NCBI GenBank assembly: GCA_031002005.1
Contig: JARYHS010008074.1
Location: 176,476,494-176,540,493, forward strand
Direction: 5' to 3'
DNA length: 64,000 nt
Origin: Vandiemenella viatica
Lineage: Eukaryota; Arthropoda; Insecta; Orthoptera; Morabidae
Shown here: positions 13,400 through 26,430 of the stretch, piece after piece
Layout of the letters: each line of letters opens with the position of its first letter
How positions within the stretch are numbered: the first letter of the stretch is position 1
Program-made: the position numbers and the translations under genes
The notes under the pieces: generated by a model
Database searches by the model: none
The model's input: the letters and a program-made list of their open reading frames with translations, nothing else
What the model was told of the DNA's origin: nothing

Positions 13400-13920
13400 G
13401 TATAAGTCATTAAGGACCTCGACAAACTATAGCGTCTGTGGAGAGCTTTGATGTTTGCCGAGTAGTTGCGCATCATTTGGCCGTGCTTCTTCCTCTCCTA
13501 TGATAGTGTCTTCTAGAATTAATTTGCTTCAGCATCCTCCTGAGAGGAGCTCGGTCTGATAAACTTCTTTTAGTTCCCACAAGTTGTCGTAGACCCTTGC
13601 TCACTTCTGCCAGTCATGGCGAAAGTTTTTTAATAGGCTGGTTGGAAAATCTAGCAGGATAAAACCTGATGACGTATCCATAGAATGTCAGACGTCTCTT
13701 CCTGAACAAGACCGTGATTCTTTTCTCAGTAGCGGTAGTGCTCCTTTTTTGATTGTTCCCATCCTTGACTGTTCCAGATATGTTCATAATATTTCTCTCC
13801 TTAATTTCGAGTTTGTCTGAGAGTCGCCTTCTGTTAAGCATTAAATATTCCGATGTATACAATGCTTCAGGGGGAAGACTGTCTGGTAATGTTTCATTTA
13901 ATGTTGCGAGAGACACTTTT
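13400..13920 (-). pseudogene. non-LTR retrotransposon RT-B family, C-terminal relic
   Basis: A minus-strand frame at 13614-13916 contains LYTSEYLMLNRRRLSDKLE, then a charged linker and RKRRLTFYGYVIRF. These match, in order, the region after the reverse transcriptase core in the element at 29387-30613, where the equivalent piece reads RKRRLKFYGHIYRM. Stops follow below 13614. Only the distal part of the polyprotein is left, and no endonuclease or catalytic core remains. It lies just 3' of a SOX exon, inside the gene or its 3' flank. Confidence 0.6.
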
Positions 13921-14434
13921 ACTGTACGTGCTCTTGGTCACACGGTAGATCAGTTCCAGTGTGTTGCATACTTTAATTAGCCAAGTGGTAAAGTCAGCAT
14001 TAATGCTATTTCTATAGTGTGTTTTAATCAATTCTTCTACAAGTTTCTAACAAACCTATAGCTAATAAACCGCTTCCTTTTCATCTGACCAACATGGCCA
14101 CTTTTTAAGGATTATGTAACTAATAAAACTGTTTTATCTCCACTCCGCGAAGCATACTTTCCGTAAAACGAACCCTCTGTCTATGTAGACTAACATCAGT
14201 CACTTTTATCAACGCATCTACAAATCCTTAACAAACCAAGAGTTACCATTTTGGTTTGCTATTCATCATTATTACAGTATCTTGTAACTGGTGACCAGTG
14301 TGTTACCTCCACACCGTGGCACATAATTTACGAAATAGGAATCCTCTGTCTATGTAACTACAGTCACTCTGAGTCACTAATGTATTACGTAACGGTCTTT
14401 TCTACTTGCCATATTGTTTTGTGTTGACACTGAC

Positions 14435-14629
14435 CTGCTCTGAGGGCGTCCATGGGCACGGAGGGGTAGGGTATGGAGTATGGGTAGCCCTCCTTGCGCA
14501 GCGTCTTGGGCTTCCTGCGTGGCCTGTACTTGTAGTCGGGGTGCTCCTTCATGTGCATCGCTCGCAGCCGCTTCGCCTCGTCGATGAACGGTCGCTTCTC
14601 GTCCTCAGACAGCAGCTTCCACTCGGCGC
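14435..14629 (-). CDS. Sox21b: SOX group B protein, exon with second half of HMG box
   Basis: Internal exon of a SOX transcription factor, a nuclear HMG-box protein that binds the minor groove of AACAAT-like sites and bends DNA. The 65 codons begin [20 protein letters not shown] and run through [13 protein letters not shown], the C-terminal half of the HMG box. [19 protein letters not shown] follows, a conserved post-box segment that I associate with insect Sox21b rather than Dichaete or SoxN. The acceptor is TTTTCCAG (AG at 14631-14630) and the donor is GCAG/GTCAGT at 14435/14434. Both junctions are phase 1, so joining to the upstream exon rebuilds KRLG-AEW. The frame enters intron after DALRAG, so the C-terminus lies further left. 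Paralogue choice within SoxB2 is less certain than the SOX call. Confidence 0.88.
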
Positions 14630-14836
14630 CTGGAAAACGAACCACTCACCTCTTAACACACACAACACTACTGATACAAATGACTTAGTCTCCAAAACAC
14701 TGATCTGTTGAGATTTCAATTGTGTTTTAGATTTAGTGTCTACTAAAAGGAACAAAAAGCTAATGTAGGTAATACGATGTTATACACTGTCATGGACGAG
14801 GAACGTAGAAATGAATTAGATTTAGGAACTGCTCAT

Positions 14837-15222
14837 TACAGGGTGTTTCAAAACACTCATCATATTTTAAAAGGCATTATACTTTTAAATTATCACCCCA
14901 GATATGAAATTGCTTTAAAAATACTAAGCTAACAAAAAATAAGCAATAGTGCCTAAAATATTCTTAAGAACTTGATGTTCCCCCCTTTGGACAATCGGCA
15001 TTAACGGAATGGGGAAATAGTCTCATGAAGATGAGAGTGTATCTGGTGTCATTGCTGTCTTTTGGATAGACAACTTATGTCTCTGAGCTGCTTTACAATC
15101 TTAGAATACTACAAGTGGTAGGAAGTTTAACACCATGTTGTCGATGAAGTTGAAGTTGCACTGTTGTAGCAGATTCACTCGCTTTATACAGCGGTTCACA
15201 GAAAGCTTTCCGATGCGATGTC
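14837..15222 (-). pseudogene. possible short Tc1/mariner relic
   Basis: The plus strand begins with ACAGGGTGTTTCAAAA, typical of Tc1/mariner termini. On the minus strand an ATG at 15222 opens MTSHRKAFCEPLYKASESA, followed by TTVQLQLHRQHG. This resembles the N-terminal helix-turn-helix of transposases with KAFC...VQ patterns. Stops appear near 15100 and no catalytic domain remains, so it looks internally deleted. The second terminus was not located. Confidence 0.38.
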
Positions 15223-15299
15223 ATTTTCTTGATTAAAACAGATACGATCAGCGAGGAAGCTCTCCACTGCAGCCGACAATCATTTGAAACTCACAATCC

Positions 15300-17053
15300 T
15301 CCTCCTTCCTATTGTTCGGTGTGTTTTAGTGAATGTTTAAACAGTGAAATGACTTCAAAAGAGGAAGATTCTTTTTTTAAACACGCTGTATTATTAGTAA
15401 GTACGCTAAGTTGCTACGGGGCAGGTCCCAGACTCTTCAAGAGAAAGCTGTCCAGTTCCTACTCACCAAGGATCTCAATTCTGTGTTATGTGTGAAGATG
15501 ACTGTTTTTATAGTGTAATTTGTTGTTTATGCTATATACTCGAAAGGAGGGAGGTGATAAAAATGGTAAGGGCCTACATAGACCTAGTCTTCTTAGGGAA
15601 ACTGAAGGAGCTACCAAGTCCGCATCCAATACACTCATCGCCATTCACAACGTCGAACGGCTTTGTTACACACTGCTGGCAGAAATGGAATTTAACCCAG
15701 GACTTTGATTGGGTGATTGTGAAACGTGCATCAATCTCTTTCATTTCCGGCAAATGTCCCGATAGTGAATATTTCACCCACCACAGGGTTCCAAATCACT
15801 TTGATTACATGACGGACGCGCAGCGGTCTGAGACAACGGGGTGGGTCATTATTATCAAATATCTTACAAAAAATAACCAGAAATCAGTGAGAAATGTATC
15901 AAATATATAAAATGTAGTTTGGTTAGCTACCACTTGTTGTGAGATATACGCTTCTAATCATGAGTAAACGTTCGAAGATGACCAAGAATGTGTCGAAAAT
16001 AAGCCTTTATCTGATCTTTGGGAAGCATGGGAAACAAGTTTTTCTCCTACTGCATGAATGTGTAAGCTGACGCTATGAAAGTGTATATTCACTGAAAACG
16101 AGATCCAATATAATGAATAATAACATTATTTTAATTATATGCTGGATGATAAATGGAGCAGTGGAAGTGTCAGTTCTGATTTTGAATCCTAAAGTAACCG
16201 TTAGCGAAGCTACCCGAGGAAAACTTATAACCACTCTGGAGAGGAAGTACTGTGCTTCATACCGCGCAAAAGTAATTGGTCAGTTGATGTTTAAACGCTT
16301 GTCTTAACCTAGTACAAGCAGTTTACCTTTTATTTGGAAGCTGAAAACTAAGTTCACAGATAAAGTACGAAATGAACGTTTTTTTGAAATGGTGTGTGAC
16401 GAAAGATGTATGTGCGCCAAGTATAAGGAAAGGATCGTTGATCTTTCTCTCGTTAGATCCTCTGAATTTCATGTGCCGTGACAAATACTTATTTTAGGAA
16501 GATTGCTATATTTTTAACCCGATTAGAATAATCTAGACAAATTAGATATATTCACTTGCTTATTTAAGTATAATGAGAAAAGATTAAGGTGTTAAAAAAT
16601 ATGTAAGGGACGGAACAAAAATTTGAATGGAGCTTACAGAAATAAGAGATGGGATGGTGGGCCCCATTTTAAGCATATGGTGTTGGTTATTAGTGGAGGT
16701 AACAGTCTAATACAAGAACTATAGAGGAAGACAGAGATTAGAATATATGAAACAGGTCATGGCGGACGTACGCCCTAAGGGGTAAGCTGAGATAAAGAGG
16801 TTAGCGCAATATAGGAGAAAATGCAGTATTGTAAAAAATAAGTCGAGAGACTAATGACAGCATAAAAATCATCCTGTGGATTATCGAAGATTATAACCGA
16901 TTACCTACAACTGTTTCTTCCACCATATTGAACAATTTTCTCACTGCTGGATGCTACGTTACTCTGCTTTCCACTTTTTCCAGCTGGCATGCACAAGCCC
17001 ACTCTTTATAAGAGTTTACTCTGTAGGTAGTATCTGATATGTACGTATATATA
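15300..17053. other. no gene recognised
   Basis: Intronic DNA. An open frame at 15488-15910 has no recognised domain. On its minus side near 15695 a box B-like GGGTTAAATTCC may mark an old tRNA-derived repeat. Confidence 0.4.
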
Positions 17054-18394
17054 CAGGGTGATTCAAAATGATTGTCAGGGATTCAAAAAATTCCTACATT
17101 TAGCACAATTCAGATACGAATTTGAATCTTATTTTGATGTGTAAAGAAACTCAAGTTTTTTTTTACATCTATTACAAATGTTCGATATGTGCGCCCTGTG
17201 TCACTCTTCACACATCTATGCGATAGTCCATTTCATCCCACACGCGACGCAGCATGTCATCAGAAATGTTTAGAAAGGCGGTCCTGATCCGTTCTCTCAG
17301 TTGCGGGATAGTCGCAGGTAGAGGAGGAAGATAAACTTGATCCTTGACGTAACCCCACAGAAAAAAATCGCATGGGGGTTAAATCTGGTGAACGAGGTGG
17401 TCAAGCCATGAGCATTTGGTCACTGTCGGCTCCGCGTCCTATCCATCGCTGCGGCAATTGTTCGTTGAGAAATGTTCTGACTTCCTGATGGAAATGAGGT
17501 GGAGCACCATCTTGTTGGAATATGAAATCATTCACCTCTTTCAGCTGAGGCAGCAACCACTCGGAGACCATATCGAGGTAAGTTAGTCCTGTTACTGTCT
17601 GTTCATTGAAGAAGAACAAGTCGTACACTTTCGCCTTGGAAACAGCGGCGAACACACACACTTTTGGAGAATCACGCTGGTGTTCGATAAAAGCACTGGG
17701 ATTTTCTGTCCCCCAAATCCGCACATTATGCTTGTTAACTTTCCCGCACAAATGAAAGTTCGCTTCATCACTAAAAATGAGTTTTTTACAAAACCCATCT
17801 TCTTCCATTTTTTCTTGCATAATATTGCAAAACGTGAGACGTTTGCGATGGTGGTCAGGTGTTAAAGCCTGAAGCAGCCCTAGGCGATAGGCTTTCATTT
17901 TAGGCGTATTCGTAGCACGCGCCAAACTGTGGTTTGCTGAATGTTCAATTCTCCGCTGCCTCTTCTTGTTGATTTCCGCGGGATACGTTGATAAGCTTCT
18001 CTGACGCGGTTCACGTCGACTTCCGACACAGAAGGACGCCCACTGCTTTTCCCTTTGCATAAGCAGCCCTTCCCCACGAACTGCGCATACCACCTCCGAA
18101 TGGAATTGTCTGAAGGTGCATCCTTTATAAATTTTTTTCGAAAGTGCCGTTGGACAACAGTAACTGACTGACACACGTGAAAATCCTAGAGTGCAAAAAG
18201 CCTTCTCTATAGCGTTAGCTGCCATATTGAAAACACTGACATCTGGCGGAACAGAACGTAACTACAAGATTAGCGGCTGCTACAAAACAAAACTTTGAGA
18301 GTGTCTATTCATCCATGTAAAGATAACACTTGTATGTATAGTACACAGCCGGTAAAAAAATTAATGAAACCCCGACAATCATTTTGAATCACCC

Positions 18395-18396
<2 letters not shown>
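17054..18396 (-). mobile_element. Tc1/mariner element with DD41D-type transposase, recently disabled
   Basis: The termini AGGGTGATTCAAAATGATTG (17055-17080; inverted copy 18370-18395) match at 25 of 26 positions and abut TA-rich flanks, as expected for TA-target insertion. The minus-strand gene starts with MAANAIEKAFC at 18225. An HTH region with SIRRWYAQFV and GRPSVSE follows, then FSDEANF (first Asp), QQDGAPPH (second Asp) and SPDLTP (third Asp). I count 41 residues between the second and third Asp, hence DD41D. Lesions are frame shifts near 18175 and 17910, a TGA in place of a likely Trp codon at 17403-17401, and one extra base near 17372. The product would end DEMDYRIDV, with its stop near 17210. 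Few lesions imply a fairly young insertion. Confidence 0.88.

Positions 18397-18442
<46 letters not shown>
18396..18442 (+). repeat. (TA)n(TG)n microsatellite
   Basis: About 11 TA units run directly into about 12-13 TG units, starting at the right end of the Tc1/mariner element. The TA tract probably supplied, or grew from, the TA insertion target. Confidence 0.95.
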
Positions 18443-18548
18443 ACAATAAAGACAGAACATTCAACTTCAAAACCCACGCCCTAAACCGGATTCGAATCTG
18501 TGACGTATGCAACGCGAGACCCTGTGGCGCGGCCGTATGTGTTACACG

Positions 18549-18737
18549 CAGGGCCGGCGCTAGGAATTTCGGGCCCAGGGTAACAGGCGTAGCTCTACAA
18601 CAAACTGGCTGGTCGGACAATGGGCGGATTCTTGACTTCGAGGCCTTGGGGGCCCTGCAGCCTGTGATCGGGGCCCTCCATCTGCTGGCGGGCCCGGATA
18701 CATTTGACCCGCTTACCCCTCCCTAACGCCGGCCCTG
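18549..18737. mobile_element. hAT-type MITE, 189 bp
   Basis: The inverted ends CAGGGCCGGCGCTAGG and CCTAACGCCGGCCCTG match at 15 of 16 positions. An exact 8-bp direct repeat GTTACACG flanks the element (18541-18548 and 18738-18745). An 8-bp duplication with CAGGG...CCCTG ends is the known signature of hAT transposons. The GC-rich interior is non-coding. The exact duplication suggests a modest age. Confidence 0.88.
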
Positions 18738-18745
18738 GTTACACG

Positions 18746-21700
18746 ACACCTGTCTGATGTGTCACCGCAGGTTGCCTATGCTGCAGGCGACAGGCATTCC
18801 ACGATGCGCTTGGCAGTATCCAGCGTAACTGCTGCTTGTTTGCTGCCAGAGGAATAGCGAAAATTGAGGAACACGCCGCAGTATTAGTTATTTCAAGTGT
18901 AGGCATACTTTAATCCTCGCATATAGTTATCTGTGTCATTGAATAAACACGTTTCTCTCTCCTGTCATCTAAATATTTCTGCTTACACTAAATACACATT
19001 ACAAACTCATATTAGCCCGAGAACAGACGATCACATACATTTCTGTAACACTTCATTGCTGAACCAAAAAGTCACATCGAAACTTCTGTATTTGTTACTG
19101 TCTTGCCATAAAATAATATACAACTTCCAGATGTGTTCCTGTTTAAGTAAGTGACTTGTACTGTAGCTTTTAGCTACATGATGTGAACAGAACCTTCGTT
19201 ACAAATACTTTAATATACCATTTAAACTACTGCTTCTAATTAACCACCCCAAAAACTCGGAAAAATATCACGGTTTTGTGTGACTTAAAACGGATGTTGA
19301 TTATAGTGAACTTGAACTTGATTTGGGATCATGTGTTTACCAACACAATCTTTGCCTTAAGAATATGTTACCAATCCCAGCATTATGAGTAAAAGCACAC
19401 AACAACAAACTGTATATCCACCGGTATCAGACTTTCAAATGACATTCACATATATTGTGCATATCCTATGCGTTACGTGAGTTCCTACCGAATTATCACC
19501 CATTACTTAATTCTTTACTTATGTAAGGGCTTAATGATATATTAATTAAGGTATAAAAAACTAATAATCGGGTTCAGAAATCGTAATTAATATAATTTCA
19601 TGTAAGTGAATCAATGTTATTTGGGTATCATTGTTGCAAAAATCAGTAAAACAGTGACAAATTTAATGCTCACGATAGCTGGAATAGTTTTATAGCGCCG
19701 AGAATGTGACGAGTTTCATGAGATTGATACTCATGTTTTACTAGTGAAAATGATGGTATAAATAATTATTCTATCAAAGTTTCAGGCATCTGCAAAAGTT
19801 AAGGTATCTTAAAATCTGTGAATCTATGTTTTTCATGAGAAGTATATTGTCCCGAAACTATTGTAGGCCTACATGGAGTAAAATAATTCACTTCTTCCCG
19901 GTGTTTTAATCCCTGTTGTTGCCTTAACAAAAGACAAATCTTTTCCATTGATGTAACTTATCGCACTGATATAAACGTATCATAATTCAATAATCATAAC
20001 TGATATCATTTTTGGGTACTACTCATATTATTTTACTCGACTAGTGGGTGCCTACTGAAAGTCTGCACTCTGGATAAGGAGAGTTCGTAAATACGTATAA
20101 TGATATTAAATGATTTTTGATTCTGCATTATCCTTGCTGATAAAAGATGAAGAATAGTTAAAATTTAAGAGCAAGATTGATGGTTTTAAATAGGATAAAA
20201 AAGTAAATGATTCATTTGTAATCAATACTTACTAAAAAATTTTGAGGGTAAGTAAACGCGAAAAAGTGGAACACTTGTGTATAATAGGAAAATTATAACA
20301 AAATATCGTCGAAAATGTGATATTTAAATTAAAAAAACCAGTTTGTAAACAATACAGTATTTGAGGTGATAATATGATCATCCGTAACTTTTAGATTACA
20401 CATATCCTTAACAGAAAAACATATCCTTATCTGAAAAGCATCTTACTCAAGAATACAGGCAAGTATTCTACATCTACTCCTAAATTTATACTCTCCAATT
20501 CCCGAAATTGTGGGTGCAGCAAAACTATTAATGCAGTAATTTTAATATATAGGGTGTAGAAATACTGAATCAAGTAGCAATGGAAAAAGACCTCACATCG
20601 ATCGAACTGTATCGATGCATCCAGGGGAAAAATAAGAGAGAGAGAAACCTCTGAGGCCAAAACTACGAACTATAAACAATATGCAAATCCAAATTAACAA
20701 TTCATTGGAAGAAAAGAACTTGTTTTAAAATGATATCTCGTTTAAGGGTTTTGATTACTTATAGAGTAATAAAAATGGTTTATTACGAAAAAAATATTCT
20801 ACAAATAATGTATAAAATAGAGAGTCATAACTATCATTCTGATATACGTGATCTTACAAACAAGAACTTATTTTCGGGACTAATTAACCTGTGATGATCA
20901 TTTTTGTTTGTTTAAATATCTCATAATATTTCACACTGGTATGAAGCTCTTTTAGTTCTAATTGCAATCAATCTGATGCAAAACTTTTGCTGTACATTTC
21001 GAGACTTAGCGTACAGATCAAAGAAATTATAGTACAGAAAAAATTATATTACAAGTAATTACACTACATTTCATCAGCTGCACTAAGTGTTTTGACGTAA
21101 AGCAACCATGTCGGATTTATAGAATTTTCTTCATCCTTTCTGTGCGTTTCATGTAACTATGTAGAAAAGGACATCAATTCATAAATGATCTGTTAAATAT
21201 TTCCATCCTTCGTTTCTAACAATTACGGAATTCATTCCAATTCATTCTATTAAAACCTAAACCTATTGACTGTCTTAGATGAACAGTTGACATAGTACGT
21301 AATAATAATTGAAGTACTCAAAAGGTCATCTTAACCCTTTTAAAAAATTTGCTGTCAGATTACTCTTGTTTGTACATGAAAGAGTGAGCATAAGTTAGCA
21401 CTGTTTCTACGTCCGATGTATTATATATCAACACTACTGTAGTGATCAGGGTCACTCCATAGTTTGTGTTGTGAATGGCAAGAGTGGCTGGATGAGACAG
21501 GGTATGCCACCTATTGACAGAAGATTGAGGTATGTTCTCTCTTTTCATGGCGAACGGTGGGGGTTGACCAGCGGCTTAGACTCCTAATCGGCCAATGGAA
21601 TTTCGCCCGCCAAAAGAGACAAAGGGTGCGTACGTCGCCGGAAGAAGAGGAACAGTAATCCATAGGTGGCGGGACAAGCAACACCTCTGTGCCACCTCTC

Positions 21701-23274
21701 TGTGGATGCAGACCAAGAAGCTGTGTAAAGTGATGAGTATAAGTGTATTTTTCAGCGGGAAATAGTGCAGTGGTTAAACTTAAAGTTTAACTAAGTTTAT
21801 GGTTGCTTGGCGCCGCGGTTGGACCTTCTGATCGACTAAGGATGCTGGTTTAGTGCATCTACACAACATCATGCAATTGAGAAGGTGAATATAAAATTAC
21901 CACTGAATTGTTTAGGAATCAAGACTCCAGTAAACGTTCCTGGGTGAAGCGATTCACCAGATAAGAAGTTATCATGTCCGGTAAAATTGTTTATAATGAG
22001 CTAGTCAGACAATTTGTCTTGAGTCAACAGCGTGTAAACATAAGTCTCATGTAGGGTGGCGCCCATGGTATCAATTGTTGTTATTTTTGATAATAATAAA
22101 AAAGGAAGGTGAATGTTAAATTTTTATAATTAAATTCATCAAGTTTCATATGTGAAAATAAATGTCTAGTTATGTTTGTGAATCTTTTGTTCAGAGCAAA
22201 TTTGACCCATTCCCCGCAAAAATGAGATGCTTATGAAATATCAATGTAAGAAGAATTGATCTAATATTAAAATTAATGTGAATGTAAAATATTAAATTTC
22301 CATAATTATCATTGCTATTTAAGCACAGAGATGGTCGAACCGTCACACTACACTACATCCATCGATTTATTATCTTCAGCTCCTTCATTACGTACAACGA
22401 CATTTCTTCATCTTCTATTACATTTCCGAAAATGAGAGACTTAATGTAGGCTATTAATAACAATGAGACTCCACGACTTGTGTTACCAGAATAAGCCCTA
22501 ATAAAGGGAGTGTTACGTCCTTATGTTCATATGCGTTGTACGAGCTATGAATTGATATTTAATGATGGGTATAGTCATTGACATTTTTTATAAATGTTAT
22601 TCTAACAAGCTGTATACAGATTTCCCCCATTCTGCCCCAAGCATCGATATTTATTTTTATTCTTTTCATGTCTCATAAAAACCTGATCTAATACCGTCCA
22701 TTATGTATACTTGAACATCGTATGCTTTGTTAAAAGTCAACGTAACAACTGTTTAACATGTTTAATTTGTTATAACAATAGAATTTTTTTATGTGTTACC
22801 TTATGAGAGAAATAACACCAGCATGCAATGAGTTAGTAACTACAGCAGGTAGTCTAGCCACGCGGGGTTACTGGATGGTGAATTTACGATCAGTAGCATT
22901 TAACGAGCTTGACTGAGTATCGTGTTGCTTGTTATGATGGAGAGAGTCCATTAAGAACCTGATGCGCTTGTTTGGTGGGTGGCGCATAAGTTAAGATACC
23001 GTACAACCACGGGTCAGCCTGTGACGAGTGGCTGCCCATTCGTCTTATCGTATCGCTCCTTCATTTGGTTCCGCACAGTGTGAAAGCTATTGTCACTGGA
23101 GGGTGTGCGCTTCTGTAACACCTGCACGAACAGCGTTCTGGATTAGATTCGGATATTACATTTTAATGTGTAGTTTGTGCGTTGTTTACAACACGTAACT
23201 TTTTGCTGTGCGACGAAAACACGACAATTCTGGGTTGTTCAGTTATCACTAGTAACGTCCTGTAACCAAACCAC
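18746..23274. other. no gene recognised, intronic AT-rich DNA
   Basis: No frame exceeds about 80 codons with any recognised domain. A moderately GC-rich patch near 21545-21730 has no identifiable content. Otherwise nothing stands out. Confidence 0.45.
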
Positions 23275-23500
23275 ATAGCCAATATGTTCCCAAGTAGTAT
23301 ACCCGTTGGAGAGAATGTGGGTTCGATTCCCAGCCCGACACTCCAGATTTGCATGGTTTCCTCAAATCACTCTAGGCGAATGGCGGGATTGTTCCTTCAA
23401 AAGACCCTAGCCTAATTCCTTGCCATTCCTTGCCTCCAACCCTTTTCAGCTTCCAATGACTTTGCCGAGAGGCATAAAGCCAGGAGCAAGTGGTATTCAT
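23275..23500 (+). mobile_element. tRNA-derived SINE, family B, diverged
   Basis: Contains GTGGGTTCGATTCCCAGCCCG (box B region). The body follows: CCAGATTTGCATGGTTTCC, AAATCACTCTAGGCGAATGG and CTAGCCTAATTCC. It ends with a B-type tail ending GAGAGGCATAAAGCC. Older than the family A copies. Confidence 0.7.
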
Positions 23501-25599
23501 TAATGTTGTCTTCCGGATTATAATACTATCATTACTATCATACTATCATTTTCCTTAGTTACCCGATACTTATTTTTTGCTAGGACTTAATGGTTAAAGA
23601 ATTTTTTAAACTGGTGACTTGAATGTCAAGAGAGCACAAACATCTACTTTATCAACTTAAACAGTTCATTCCTTTGGTTACGATTAGCCTTGCCAAAAAG
23701 TAATCTGATAGCTGCCCACCACGCTATCCTCTTGCTAGCCGACTGCTCGTTCTGCTAAAAGCAATACCCTACTAACGGCATGTTGCTACAGATAAAATAT
23801 CTATTTCCATTGTTATTTTGCAGTTTATTTGAAATAAGTTACCTCTTCTCCAAAAAACACAAGAACCTGGATGATCTGCATTATAATCATGAAATCACAT
23901 GGCTGTTTCGCAAAAACATTCTGAAAATGTATTAACTGTCCTCCATAGACGTGACAACTACAAGAGTCATTGAATTAATTATATTTAATAGTAACAGCTT
24001 ATCTTTTCGTTTATCGTAAGATATTTTAGATTCTTCCATTTTTTCTGATAATTTCTTAAACTTATCCTGTCGTCTTTGCCCCTGATTTAATGACACCACT
24101 TTACCACTAATATCTGTTATATTTCTTAAACAAACTGTCCCTTTGCTCTCAGCGGAATATCTGGTTACACACTACTATACTAATAAAACGCTAATCTTGG
24201 TTACGATGTAACCATGTCCGTCATGCTGTGACGTAACGCCTCCCGCCTCCGCTGCCCAACTAACAACGACCGGAGACTGCTTACTTAACGTTATGAGCAT
24301 TATTCAAAAACAGTTCTATTTAGTTAATCATTCATGAAGAAATTAATTCCCAAAATACTGAAAGTAAAGTAGATATTTCATCTAAATCAACACAGTCATT
24401 CTTCTATTTACTAAATATTTGCGTAAAAATTTTGGAGTTATGCAAAACAAAAAGGCAATAGTCGAATACAGTCCACTTTGACTAACGAAAATGATTCTTC
24501 ATTTGGCAGTACCAGTGTCACCATTGTCTACTGACCCTTTGGAGCAATGGAAAGATATGAAAGTAGTTATTTCCTTTCTTTTATAAATTATCCCATGAAT
24601 ACCTGACAATTCTAGCAACGTCAGTCCCCTCCAAACGTTCATTTTCAAAGCCAGACAGAACAGTGTCAAAGACAAGAAACAATTTATCATGAAACGATTG
24701 TATAATTTTTTAAGGAATATCAATTAGCTACTTTATTCCACAGTATAGTGAATAATGGAATTTGCTGTTGATTTGATTTATAACGAAAATAAAAATAAAG
24801 TCTGATTAAGTTTAATCTTGTATTAGTTTATTTAATTTATAAATCATTTTTTCACATATTAGGACTACCAAAGTAACATTATTTATTGATGCAAATTGAA
24901 CCGTCCTAAAAATACTGGCCAATTCAATACAAAAATTAAAAAAGGATTAAAATTTGAAACTAAGGTGCAAGTGCAGTCCTTTAATCTTAAAATAAAAAAT
25001 AAATAAAAGAAAATACCAATCTCAGTGAATGATTTGGAAAATATTATTTTATCGACACTTTCCTTTAGATGCCTCAAGCTATCGATACTTTTTATCGACA
25101 CTTCAGTGAGTACGAAACTTTTTCTTCGAGAAGCTAATCATGAGTACAGTATCGATGCCGTGGCTAATAGACAAGTTTCAATAAACAACGAGTCCCTCTC
25201 AGTAAAAACCACGAGACAGAGTTATTACAGCAATCAACTAAATATTCGTGACCAGAAAGTGAATGAAAAGTCGAACAATTTGACGTTTTCCTTGAAAACA
25301 AAACAACGTCGCACATATAATTACAACTTCATTTGATTATGTCGAAGATGGGTTGGTAAGGGGTAATACTGTAAATTTCAGCATTGTACGATGTATTCTT
25401 TTAGCTAAACGACTATATTAAGCCAATCATCACTTCACAAACAGTGGTTTAATGTGGTTCTTATTACAACAGTACAACTATAGTGACGAAAATGGTTAAT
25501 TAGGTAAAAGTAATGATTATTTCATAAGGAATTTAAGATTATTTGCTGACTTCATCACCTCAGTTCGCAGAAGGTGTAAGACAAGAACTCGAAATGAAT

Positions 25600-25730
25600 A
25601 CGGTCGTGGTCTTGAAGGTACCATTCATTCTAGCAATCTGCTGAAGTAATTGAAGGACATCTTGGAAAACCTTAATAAGAACGGCAAACCGGAAGCTAAT
25701 CCAACCTCCACGGGGATGCCAAGCTCAAAG
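25600..25730 (-). mobile_element. possible old SINE relic
   Basis: The block GGTACCATTCATTCTAGC, then CTTGGAAAACC and a following GGCAAACCGG, resembles the reverse complement of the SINE body seen elsewhere (ACCATCCCAGCATTCGCC, then GGAAACCATGGAAAACC). Very diverged and without termini. Confidence 0.35.
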
Positions 25731-26035
25731 GTTACCCATCACCCATCACGCTAGGCAACTACGAATCTTGACAGAATAGTGGCTGCGTTTTTTCCGTCGC
25801 AATGTTTCTAATGTTCCCCACTCACCACAGAATCTCGTCACATCCACTCAGTCACTATAAAATAAGGTAAGACATCTAAAACTTCTAGTCTCATGCCTTG
25901 CATAACATGCAGGTGTGATAAGGAATAAACCTGTTCTCTAGGAAGAATATTACTTCTTCTATATTTAATGGTACAGTTCTCAGTGCTATGTTCGCTGATC
26001 TGATTTGGTGGTCTTCATCCTCTTCCGAACCCCAC

Positions 26036-26430
26036 CTGGCATGCTGGGTGAGCAGTAACATTCTGATCTCCAATTTGGAGGAAAGATTTCGAATCCCCGT
26101 CCATCGATTCAGATCATAATTTTCCATGGCTTCCTGAAATAACTCCAGACGAATACTAGGATGGTTCATTTAAAGGGCCATGTCCGAATTACTTCCCATT
26201 TCTTGCCACCATTCCTTTCGCTTCTCTAATGACCTCGTGGTCGACGAGGCGTAAGGTCATAAGAAAAGAAAAACATGTTAGCTAAAACTTTTACACAATA
26301 ATACGACGTTTCCCTCCAGTAAAGTTGGTAAATGATACTTGGATCTTAGATCGGATTTCACTTTAATGTGTATGTTCTGGCGGAAAGGAAACAGACGTCA
26401 TACTTTTGACAATCGATGGCTCTGTACCAC
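26036..26430 (+). repeat. tandem duplication, unit 1 (SINE B plus flank)
   Basis: Holds a family B SINE (about 26040-26270, box B TTTCGAATCCCCGTCC, tail GTCGACGAGGCGTAAG). A flank of about 160 bp follows, with TTTCCCTCCAGTAAAGTTGG, TGGCGGAAAGGAAACAGAC and GACAATCGATGGCT. The same order of SINE and flank recurs immediately downstream. Other SINE copies in the window lack this flank, so duplication of the locus explains it better than two insertions. Confidence 0.78.

Noticed and set aside
24160..24330. ACTATACTAATAAAAC phrase as a Helitron-like leader
   Set aside because: Too short and without a matching 3' end.
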